From Bacteriovoracaceae bacterium (lineage in GTDB: Bacteria > Bdellovibrionota > Bacteriovoracia > Bacteriovoracales > Bacteriovoracaceae), in the NCBI GenBank assembly GCA_007116425.1, contig SKIL01000084.1, forward strand, positions 1-5,002: a stretch of 5,002 bases of DNA, given 5' to 3'. The translations under genes and the position numbers were made by a program. Position 1 is the stretch's first letter. Each line of letters starts with the position of its first letter. This document shows, piece after piece, positions 1-5,002 of the stretch. Under the pieces are notes generated by a model that made no database searches, had not been told where the DNA came from, and saw only the letters and a list, made by a program, of their open reading frames with translations.

Positions 1-2
1 AT

Positions 3-827
3 ACACCACTTTCAACTTTTATTCATGAATCTCTACTTAAGGCCTGGAATATATATTTAGCGATTGGAGGCATGCCAGAGGTTGTTCAAAGATATCTTGA
101 CCCACAAAATCAAAGTTCACTTGATGCTCTCGCAGAGGCAAGAAAAGTTCAACTTCAACTTCTCACAGGATATCAGGCAGATTTTTCAAAGCATTCAGGA
201 ACTGTAAATGCTGGACACTTACTTAATGTTTTTGAGGCCGTGCCAAGACAACTCAATCAAGACTATGACGAAGAAGTTAAAAAGTTTGCATTCTCTGGAG
301 TTATACCGAGACAAAAAGGATTTGATAAAATTAAAGGACCGCTAACATGGCTCACCAAGGCCCGACTTGTTATAAAGACCTATATTACTCACAAGGCAGA
401 TCATCCCTTGAGGTCATATATTCAAGAAAATAAATTTAAGCTCTACTTTCTTGATATTGGACTTCTCCAGGCCGCATTGGAAATTCCAATGAATAAAATT
501 ATCACAAATGATATTGGAAGTTATAAGGGGTTTATCGCTGAAAACTTTGTGGCCTGTGAACTCTTTTCCAATACTGGATCTCATTTATATGCGTGGTCAG
601 AGTCGCGCTCTGAAGTTGAATTTCTCGTTATTCGAAAAGATGAAATCGTACCTATTGAAGTTAAGTCCTCAAAAAAATTTTCAAGGGCCAAAAGCCTGGA
701 TTCTTTTATCGAACGATATCACCCAGACCATGCTTACAAACTTTCACCAAAAAATCGTGGCCTTAATGAGAAGCGCAAGATAGAAAGTCTGCCCATCTAT
801 CTTGCGGGAAAAATTCTTGAAAACTAG
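3..827 (+). CDS. DUF4143-type AAA+ ATPase, C-terminal part (5' end outside window)
   Basis: The reading frame is open from base 3, so the N-terminal P-loop ATPase half lies off the left edge. The visible 274 residues match the C-terminal half of the predicted AAA+ ATPases (COG1373 type). A GGMPEVV motif at residues 22-28 ends the ATPase module. A linker and probable winged helix follow, and then the DUF4143 domain starts at about residue 144 with KFKLYFLDIGLL. The GFIAENFVACEL segment (176-187) and the pair EVEF (204-207) and PIEVKSS (217-223) resemble a PD-(D/E)XK nuclease core, with E206, E219 and K221 in the usual places. Glu replaces the more common Asp at 206. Family members run about 380-450 residues, so about a third is missing. 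The ATG at 72 is not the start, because it encodes the Met of GGMPEVV. The cellular role is poorly defined; these ATPases are often scattered accessory genes. The family call is firm and the function unknown. Confidence 0.88.
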   Translation, partial: TPLSTFIHESLLKAWNIYLAIGGMPEVVQRYLDPQNQSSLDALAEARKVQLQLLTGYQADFSKHSGTVNAGHLLNVFEAVPRQLNQDYDEEVKKFAFSGVIPRQKGFDKIKGPLTWLTKARLVIKTYITHKADHPLRSYIQENKFKLYFLDIGLLQAALEIPMNKIITNDIGSYKGFIAENFVACELFSNTGSHLYAWSESRSEVEFLVIRKDEIVPIEVKSSKKFSRAKSLDSFIERYHPDHAYKLSPKNRGLNEKRKIESLPIYLAGKILEN

Positions 828-1387
828 TCTTGCCACTCAGGAGTGCGCTCTAATTTTGAGATATCATACCCCACTTCCTGCGCATACTCATAGAGTTCTT
901 CAAGGATATGCTCTTCGAGCACTGGTGTTCTTGAAAGAATCCACAAGAATTCTCGCGTAGGTTCTCCAACCATGGCGTATTGATAATTGTCATCAAGAGC
1001 AATCACCCAATAATTTCCAGAAAACCAGCCAAGTCTTCTAAAAATAGGCACAAAGCTTACTTTTAATTTGGCGTTAGTTTCTGGGTCCGCAATTCGCGCA
1101 AGCCCACTGGCCGATTGAATATGATCGGGATTATTCAACTCTTGGCAAGAGTTTGTGACTTCAACTCTGCCTCTGCGATCGAGCTCATAGAAGGCCTTAG
1201 AAGCGCCACAATTGCGCTGAAAACGCTGAGTAATTCGAGCAACTTCGTACCACTTTCCCATATAGCTTTGAACATCGACGAAATCGACAGTTTCAAGTGC
1301 GGGAAACTTTGGATCAAATTCGGCCTTCGAGTCACTGACAGGAGCAAAAGCAAAAAAGATAGCAGTAATAGCGATAAGTGCGTGCAT
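824..1387 (-). CDS. Blc-type bacterial lipocalin, predicted periplasmic
   Basis: This 187-residue protein is a bacterial lipocalin of the Blc/apolipoprotein D group, eight-stranded barrels that bind fatty acids or lysophospholipids in the cell envelope. The signature GKWYEVARI lies at residues 44-52, the central strands NYWVIALDDNYQYAMVGEP at 125-143, and the family's FLWILSRTP at 147-155. A hydrophobic signal peptide covers about residues 1-22 and ends in S-K-A, which suits signal peptidase I. There is no lipobox cysteine, so unlike E. coli Blc the product is probably soluble in the periplasm and not a lipoprotein. Cys60 and Cys81 sit where many bacterial lipocalins have a disulfide. The start is fixed by a strong AAGGAGG site seven bases upstream. 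The stop codon overlaps the stop of the convergent ATPase gene. I see no partner gene that would reveal its ligand. Confidence 0.93.
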   Translation of the reverse strand: MHALIAITAIFFAFAPVSDSKAEFDPKFPALETVDFVDVQSYMGKWYEVARITQRFQRNCGASKAFYELDRRGRVEVTNSCQELNNPDHIQSASGLARIADPETNAKLKVSFVPIFRRLGWFSGNYWVIALDDNYQYAMVGEPTREFLWILSRTPVLEEHILEELYEYAQEVGYDISKLERTPEWQD

Positions 1388-1391
1388 AATA

Positions 1392-1401
1392 TTTCCTCCT
1401 T
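1392..1401 (-). promoter_or_regulatory. Shine-Dalgarno site of the lipocalin gene
   Basis: On the minus strand the sequence reads AAGGAGGAAA, with the GGAGG core seven bases before the ATG at 1387-1385. This is close to ideal and settles the lipocalin start. Confidence 0.85.
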
Positions 1402-1416
1402 CAAGGTTTGTTGCTT

Positions 1417-1443
1417 TTTATACCCCTTTGAAACCACTGACAA
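1417..1443 (-). promoter_or_regulatory. Candidate sigma-70 promoter of the lipocalin gene
   Basis: On the minus strand, TTGTCA (1443-1438) is followed 15 bases later by TATAAA (1422-1417). Each hexamer differs from consensus at one position, but the spacer is two bases shorter than the optimum. The implied transcription start near 1410 would give a leader of about 20-25 bases containing the ribosome binding site. This is inference from motifs only. Confidence 0.4.
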
Positions 1444-1540
1444 GCACAGTTAGTTCAAAAAACCTTAACAAATCCTGGACAAGATAAAATTGTCTAATAC
1501 ATCAAGTTTTGCTAATTTCCTGGAGTGTTTTCCCTTTTCT

Positions 1541-1544
1541 GAGG
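1541..1544 (+). promoter_or_regulatory. Ribosome binding site deciding the trpS start
   Basis: GAGG lies nine bases before the ATG at 1554 and supports that start. An in-frame TTG at 1509 would add 15 residues that precede the conserved TrpRS N-terminus and has no purine-rich site at a suitable distance upstream. No convincing -35/-10 pair was found for trpS; a TGGACA at 1476-1481 lacks a good -10 partner. Confidence 0.55.
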
Positions 1545-1553
1545 CCAATCAAA

Positions 1554-2564
1554 ATGACAGACAGCAGCGCTAAAAAAATTTCTCTCACTGGAATTAAGCC
1601 GACAGGTTCACTTCACCTGGGCAATTATTTGGGAGCAATCAAACCAGGGGTTGAAATGATTAACTCTGGTGATTACGATTGCTTTTATTTTATCGCCGAC
1701 TATCACTCACTCATTACAGTTCACGACCCTAAGGTTCTCAAAGAGTACTCTTACGAGGTCGCCGCTTCTTGGTTGGCCCTCGGTCTCGATCCAAGTAAGG
1801 CCACACTCTATCGCCAAAGTGATATTCCAGAAATCTTAGAACTGTCTTGGATTCTCAATTGCTTTACAGTCAAAGGCCTGATGAATCGAGCGCACGCTTA
1901 TAAGGCCGCGGTTCAAGAAAATAATGAGCACGAGCGCGACCCAGATCACGGTGTGAATATGGGCCTTTACTCTTATCCTATTTTAATGGCCGCAGATATT
2001 TTATTTTTAAAGTCTAATATGGTCCCAGTTGGGGCCGATCAACTTCAGCATATCGAAATTGCTCGCGACATTGCCCAAGTCTTTAATCATCACTATGGAG
2101 AAGTTTTTACTCTCCCCGAGGGTGTGGTCCATAAAGAACAAGCGATTGTCCCTGGGCTTGATGGACGGAAAATGAGTAAGTCATATGGCAATACTATTCC
2201 TTTATTTTTGACAGAAAAAAAGCTGAAAAAGACGATTAATAAAATTGTCACAGACTCAACACCTCCTGAAGAACCTAAAGATCCCAATGACTCACTTATT
2301 TTTGATATTTATAAACTCTTTGCCAATGCAGATGAAATCAAAGAGCTGGATGCTTGGTATCGCAAAGGAATTGGCTGGGGGGAGGCCAAGGCCGAGCTCT
2401 TCAAAGTCGTCAATCGACAACTTGAAGCGCCCAGAGAAATTTATAATGAATTGATGAGTGATAAGAAAAAGATTGATCTCATTCTTGAAGAGGGAGCACA
2501 AAAAGTGCGCCCCCGCGCTCAAGACTTTTTAAACCAGGTCAAGCAAACCGTTGGGATTAATTAA
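1554..2564 (+). CDS. trpS: Tryptophanyl-tRNA synthetase
   Basis: This is a class Ic aminoacyl-tRNA synthetase (336 residues) that charges tRNA-Trp using ATP in the cytoplasm and releases AMP and pyrophosphate. The HIGH-like motif is HLGN at residues 21-24, inside the conserved TGIKPTGSLHLGNYLGA stretch. The KMSKS loop is intact at 206-210. Other family blocks are SYPILMAADIL (140-150), whose Asp148 corresponds to the residue contacting the tryptophan indole nitrogen, and VGADQLQH (159-166). The length is normal for bacterial TrpRS (about 330-340). From memory, the sequence follows the Pseudomonas-type TrpRS closely (shared RQSDIPEI, NRAHAYKA, GLDGRKMSKSY and TIPLF) and is less like the E. coli enzyme. 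I chose ATG 1554 over TTG 1509 because of the RBS and the family N-terminus. The gene is convergent with ppa, and no T-box or leader attenuator is evident upstream. Confidence 0.97.
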   Translation: MTDSSAKKISLTGIKPTGSLHLGNYLGAIKPGVEMINSGDYDCFYFIADYHSLITVHDPKVLKEYSYEVAASWLALGLDPSKATLYRQSDIPEILELSWILNCFTVKGLMNRAHAYKAAVQENNEHERDPDHGVNMGLYSYPILMAADILFLKSNMVPVGADQLQHIEIARDIAQVFNHHYGEVFTLPEGVVHKEQAIVPGLDGRKMSKSYGNTIPLFLTEKKLKKTINKIVTDSTPPEEPKDPNDSLIFDIYKLFANADEIKELDAWYRKGIGWGEAKAELFKVVNRQLEAPREIYNELMSDKKKIDLILEEGAQKVRPRAQDFLNQVKQTVGIN

Positions 2565-2566
2565 AA

Positions 2567-3094
2567 CTACTTAAAAGTTTTTTTATAAAGTTCGATTGAT
2601 TCTCTAACAACTTCAAGAGCTTCTTTTGCTCCATCAATCCCTGTGATCTCAACACTCTTTTTTTCAAGAATCTTGTAATCTTCAAAGAAGCGAGCAATCT
2701 CTAAAGCGCGATGCTCAGGAAGATCACTTAGATCCTTAATATGCCGATACTCAGGATCATCAACGTGAACAGCAATAATTTTATCATCGCCTTCACCACC
2801 ATCGATCATACGAATGACACCAATTGGTCTCGCTCGACAGATGCTCATGGGGTAAAAGTTTTCTTGGCCTAGAACTAGAATATCTAACGGATCTTTGTCA
2901 TCACAATATGTCTTTGGAATGAAGCCGTAGTTCGCAGGATAATGAACAGCACTATGCAGGATTCGGTCAACGGCCAAAAGTCCTGTTTCTTTTTCCAGTT
3001 CGTATTTTACTTTCGAACCTTTTGGGATTTCAGTCACAACTGGGACAATTTCTGGTGACTCATCGTAAAGGTTTAGATCATGCCATGGATTCAT
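2567..3094 (-). CDS. ppa: Inorganic pyrophosphatase, family I (soluble)
   Basis: This cytoplasmic Mg-dependent enzyme hydrolyses pyrophosphate to two phosphates and so drives biosynthetic reactions, including tRNA charging. The 175-residue length is typical of bacterial hexameric family I enzymes (E. coli has 176 with its Met). All active-site residues known from the E. coli enzyme have counterparts: E22, K30, E32, R44, Y52, Y56, D66, D68, D71, D98, D103, K105, Y140 and K141. The metal-binding signature reads DKDPLDI (66-72), with Lys where the usual pattern has a small residue or Asp/Asn. Segments such as NPWHDL (2-7), [11 protein letters not shown] (25-35), NYGFIP (55-60) and DDPEYRH (112-118) recall plant-type soluble pyrophosphatases more than the E. 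coli form. The start is supported by a strong AAGGAGG five bases upstream. The stop lies two bases from the convergent trpS stop. Confidence 0.97.
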   Translation of the reverse strand: MNPWHDLNLYDESPEIVPVVTEIPKGSKVKYELEKETGLLAVDRILHSAVHYPANYGFIPKTYCDDKDPLDILVLGQENFYPMSICRARPIGVIRMIDGGEGDDKIIAVHVDDPEYRHIKDLSDLPEHRALEIARFFEDYKILEKKSVEITGIDGAKEALEVVRESIELYKKTFK

Positions 3095-3099
3095 GGTTT

Positions 3100-3108
3100 C
3101 CTCCTTTT
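3100..3108 (-). promoter_or_regulatory. Shine-Dalgarno site of ppa
   Basis: On the minus strand the sequence reads AAAAGGAGG, ending five bases before the ATG at 3094-3092. This strong site is consistent with a highly expressed housekeeping gene and fixes the start. Confidence 0.85.
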
Positions 3109-3168
3109 AAAATTGGCCTAAGGTATCGAAAACAAGATAAATCGTCACTAAAATTTCTTTTAAAAAAA

Positions 3169-3196
3169 ATAATGACCTACACCTTAAAACTGTAAA
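3169..3196 (-). promoter_or_regulatory. Candidate promoter of ppa
   Basis: On the minus strand, TTTACA (3196-3191, one mismatch to the -35 consensus) is followed 16 bases later by CATTAT (3174-3169, two mismatches to TATAAT). The leader would be about 65-70 bases. The region is very AT-rich, so chance matches are likely and this is a weak call. Confidence 0.3.
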
Positions 3197-3271
3197 GGAT
3201 TGTAATTATTGAGATATTAGGTTTTATCTAAAAAAAACTCTTAAAGTTCCAATCGACCTAGCTCCTTCCTT

Positions 3272-3277
3272 TATAAT
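3272..3277 (+). promoter_or_regulatory. Candidate -10 element for the secreted repeat protein
   Basis: A perfect TATAAT lies 48 bases before the ATG at 3326, giving a plausible leader of about 40 bases. No good -35 is present at 16-18 bases upstream; TTCCAA at 3247-3252 is 19 bases away and poor. Either the promoter is weak or needs an activator, or the match is chance in AT-rich DNA. Confidence 0.35.
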
Positions 3278-3325
3278 CCTCATAAACGAGACAATAAATC
3301 CCAATTTTTAAATAAAGGCCTTGTG

Positions 3326-4690
3326 ATGTTTAATAAAATCAAAGTAATAGTCCTTATCGCCCTTATCTCAATAACCTCCAACCTCTACGCTCAAGTTGAA
3401 CATTTTTTCTATTTTGGGGATGCCATGAATGGAGTTGGGAACGGAAACTATATCGAACAAACAGCAAACTCTGCCAATGCTCATATGATATCAGCGCCCA
3501 CTTCTCCAGAGTTAAGTGAGGAGTGGCTTAACAAAATCAAGCAAGCCGCCTCTCATGGCAATAAATCAATTATTATTGTCGAAAACCTTATCTTTCAATG
3601 GAGACAAATCGTCTTACAAGAAAACGCTGAAAGAAATCTGATACGTTTTAAAAATTTGATCGGTAAATACGAAGAGCACATTCTAGGTTTTTATCTCAGC
3701 GATGAACCCTATCATCGAAACCTTAACAGTAGTAATACTCTCTCGGATGATGAAGTTTATCACAACCTTCAAGAAGCGGCCCTCCTCATAAAAAAGCATT
3801 TTCCAAATGCTATCGTCTGGCTTACGGAAGCTTATCCTGTTGTTGAACCTGGGATTAAGTATCCATCCGCTGTGGACTGGATAGGAGTTAATTGCTATGC
3901 CGCTTGGAGTAGTTGTACCGAAGCCGCCTTGATAAGGTTTTATGACAATCTCCAAGAGGGGCTCAAGCCTCACCAGAGAATCACCTTTACTCTTGATGGT
4001 TATTGGAACAGAGAAGGATTTGAAAGTGATGAAGTTCAAAAAAGACTTATTGAAAGAAATGCTTTTTTTAGTGGGCTAAGGGCCAGATATAACCCTATTG
4101 CCTTCGTCCCCTTTATTTACCAATCATACGATGAAGGGAATGGGAATCGCTACGGTTTAGAAAAGATGCCGCAAGTGGATCTCTACCTTCGTCAACTTTC
4201 AAACAGTATTTTAAAGGGCGAAGACGATTCTCCTCCAGTGGCGAAGTGTGCTCCACAAGAAGCTCGAATCACCTGTACGGTCGACGGAAATCAACAAAAT
4301 ATTTCTGTCAATATCACATCTGAAGGCCTTCCCGGTGACAAAACTCAAAGTTTTGAGTTTCTAGAAAAGTATCGGGTCAATCGACTAAACGTTGAATGGA
4401 CATGCCACCAAGAAAAGTGGAAGTTCTCTCACCCGAGAGGATGGTGTGCGCTCCAAACGACAGGAGAAAGTTGTAGTCCTCAGCCCGCAAGACTTCTCTG
4501 TACTGTTGACGGACAGCAGGGCAATCTAACGGTTCAAGTTAATGCCTCAGCAGAGCATGGAAAACATACAACATCTTATATCCTACCTGACGGTTTAAGA
4601 CCGCGTAGAATGGATGTAAGGTGGACTTGCCAAGATGGAAAATGGATTTTCTCTCATCCTAGGGGCTGGTGTAACCTCAGACAAAGATAA
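3326..4690 (+). CDS. Secreted protein: glycosidase-like region plus two four-Cys repeats
   Basis: I do not recognise this 454-residue protein as a named family. Residues 1-22 form a clear Sec signal peptide (K4 and K6, a hydrophobic core, then L-Y-A before Gln23), so it is exported. Residues 23 to about 297 show alternating strand/helix texture with TIM-barrel glycosidase-like landmarks: GFYLSDEP at 121-128 (a D-E pair at the end of a strand), IVWLTEAYP at 163-171, VDWIGVNCY at 183-191, ITFTLDGYW at 219-227 and IAFVPFIYQSYDEG at 258-271. Glycosidase activity is inference. Residues 308-449 contain two copies of a four-cysteine module, described under the repeats. Eight cysteines there suggest periplasmic or extracellular disulfides; a wall- or carbohydrate-binding role would suit the layout but is unproven. 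ATG 3326 is preferred over GTG 3323 because AAAGG at 3314-3318 lies seven bases before the ATG. It stands alone, between divergent ppa and a convergent partial gene. Confidence 0.9.
   Translation: MFNKIKVIVLIALISITSNLYAQVEHFFYFGDAMNGVGNGNYIEQTANSANAHMISAPTSPELSEEWLNKIKQAASHGNKSIIIVENLIFQWRQIVLQENAERNLIRFKNLIGKYEEHILGFYLSDEPYHRNLNSSNTLSDDEVYHNLQEAALLIKKHFPNAIVWLTEAYPVVEPGIKYPSAVDWIGVNCYAAWSSCTEAALIRFYDNLQEGLKPHQRITFTLDGYWNREGFESDEVQKRLIERNAFFSGLRARYNPIAFVPFIYQSYDEGNGNRYGLEKMPQVDLYLRQLSNSILKGEDDSPPVAKCAPQEARITCTVDGNQQNISVNITSEGLPGDKTQSFEFLEKYRVNRLNVEWTCHQEKWKFSHPRGWCALQTTGESCSPQPARLLCTVDGQQGNLTVQVNASAEHGKHTTSYILPDGLRPRRMDVRWTCQDGKWIFSHPRGWCNLRQR
4247..4447 (+). repeat. First copy of the four-cysteine module (protein repeat)
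   Basis: This encodes residues 308-374 of the secreted protein. The cysteines are at 308, 317, 360 and 374, giving offsets of 9, 43 and 14. Conserved landmarks are ARITCTVDG, VEWTC and FSHPRGWC. It starts just after a short, acidic, proline-containing linker (GEDDSPP) that separates it from the N-terminal domain. The two copies are diverged at DNA level, so this is an old duplication within the gene. Confidence 0.9.
4472..4672 (+). repeat. Second copy of the four-cysteine module (protein repeat)
   Basis: This encodes residues 383-449, exactly 75 residues after the first copy. The cysteines are at 383, 392, 435 and 449, with the same 9, 43 and 14 offsets. Landmarks are ARLLCTVDG, VRWTC and FSHPRGWC. 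The protein ends five residues after the last cysteine, so the module forms the true C-terminus. Confidence 0.9.
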
Positions 4691-4697
4691 AGACGGG

Positions 4698-4731
4698 GCG
4701 GCACCCCTATGGGTTTTGAGAGGGATGCCGC
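4698..4731. terminator. Intergenic hairpin between convergent genes, possible terminator
   Basis: GCGGCA at 4698-4703 pairs perfectly with TGCCGC at 4726-4731. The stem can be extended by CCC (4704-4706) with GGG (4722-4724) if A4725 bulges out. It lies in the 54-base gap between the stops of two convergent genes, the place where a shared terminator is expected. On the minus strand the stem is followed by a partly U-rich stretch (CCCGTCTTTATCTTT). On the plus strand no T-run follows, so it is at best a one-sided intrinsic terminator. A second small inverted repeat, GCGTA/TACGC (4730-4734 and 4746-4750), overlaps its right arm. Confidence 0.45.
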
Positions 4732-4744
4732 GTACTTGGAGGAA

Positions 4745-5002
4745 TTACGCACTTAGGAATGACTCTCTAACGTCATCGTGAAGAGCGCTGTGCACTTCAT
4801 GTTCCTTAAAGCGAGCGTAATCTTTTGCTAGGGCGCGCTGTAGACGATCTAGAGTTGGCCTAGAAAGCTTATTTTTTAACTCACCCATCATTTCTGGGCC
4901 GGCGACTAGAATCAGTTTTTGAAATTTGTTTTCCTTACGGGCTTTTTCAATAACCTCAGAAAGTTCGATCACATAGTGATCAATCATTCTTCGGTTAAGA
5001 GA
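4745..5002 (-). CDS. 'Host attachment' family protein, C-terminal part (5' end outside window)
   Basis: The last 85 residues of a minus-strand gene are visible. The frame stays open to the right edge, so the ATG at 4987 is probably internal. The segment FQKLILVAGPEMMGEL (residues 27-42 of the visible part), followed by a helical stretch with LAKDYARF and a terminal helix, fits the C-terminal half of the family annotated 'protein required for attachment to host cells' (Host_attach). Members are about 145-150 residues, so about 60 are missing. The name comes from plant-associated bacteria. From memory, the fold has also been linked to eRF1/Pelota-like release-factor domains, so a ribosome-related role is a real alternative. 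No signal peptide can be judged because the N-terminus is absent. The family call is good and the function uncertain. Confidence 0.72.
   Translation of the reverse strand, partial: SLNRRMIDHYVIELSEVIEKARKENKFQKLILVAGPEMMGELKNKLSRPTLDRLQRALAKDYARFKEHEVHSALHDDVRESFLSA

Noticed and set aside
64..74. GGAGG directly before ATG 72, looking like a ribosome binding site and gene start
   Set aside because: Only one base separates GGAGG from the ATG, the frame is open upstream to base 3, and the bases encode the conserved Gly-Gly-Met of the ATPase family motif.
508..783. Plus-strand open frame of 91 codons inside the ATPase gene
   Set aside because: The DUF4143 motifs are read in the other frame across the same bases.
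1135..1443. Minus-strand open frame of about 100 codons rich in Leu and Ser across the lipocalin start
   Set aside because: It overlaps the well-supported lipocalin gene in another frame and has no recognisable protein features.
1509..1553. TTG start giving TrpRS 15 extra residues, including a Trp codon that might suggest a leader peptide
   Set aside because: The extension precedes the conserved TrpRS N-terminus, lacks a suitable RBS, and no terminator/antiterminator hairpins accompany it.
3095..3322. Possible riboswitch, small RNA or attachment site in the 228-base divergent region
   Set aside because: The sequence is AT-rich with only short A/T runs. Beyond candidate promoter elements I see no stable stems, tRNA-like end or direct repeats.
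3683..4039. Minus-strand open frame of 118 codons inside the secreted protein gene
   Set aside because: It lies antisense within a gene with a clear signal peptide and internal repeats; it has no family resemblance of its own.
4737..4760. GGAGGAA on the plus strand suggesting a small gene start
   Set aside because: No start codon follows at a usable distance, and the nearest ATG (4758) meets a stop after three codons.

Overview
This window is ordinary chromosomal DNA from a moderately AT-rich Gram-negative bacterium (roughly 40% GC by eye). Two proteins carry Sec signal peptides, one of them a bacterial lipocalin, and the Shine-Dalgarno sites are canonical. The mix of a Pseudomonas-like tryptophanyl-tRNA synthetase, a Blc-type lipocalin, a 'host attachment' family protein and a plant-like soluble pyrophosphatase would suit a proteobacterium or a member of the Bdellovibrionota (Bacteriovorax-like). 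That placement is a low-confidence inference from gene content and composition.

Layout, left to right: (1) the C-terminal 274 residues of a DUF4143-type AAA+ ATPase (+ strand), cut by the left edge; (2) a periplasmic lipocalin on the - strand, whose stop codon overlaps that of gene 1; (3) a divergent upstream region at 1388-1553; (4) trpS, tryptophanyl-tRNA synthetase (+); (5) ppa, family I inorganic pyrophosphatase (-), whose stop is 2 bases from the trpS stop; (6) a 228-base AT-rich divergent region at 3095-3322; (7) a secreted 454-residue protein of unknown function (+), with a glycosidase-like N-terminal region and two tandem four-cysteine repeats; (8) a short intergenic hairpin; (9) the C-terminal 85 residues of a 'host attachment' family protein (-), cut by the right edge.

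No two neighbouring genes share a strand, so no operon is visible and each gene probably has its own promoter. TrpRS releases pyrophosphate during amino-acid activation and Ppa hydrolyses it, so the trpS/ppa pairing is biochemically sensible. The two genes are convergent, however, so they are not co-transcribed.

The most novel element is the secreted protein at 3326-4690. Its C-terminal half holds two copies of a 67-residue cysteine motif with identical internal spacing, repeated at an exact 75-residue period. I do not recognise this domain. No CRISPR array, tRNA, rRNA, insertion sequence, phage gene or defence system was seen.
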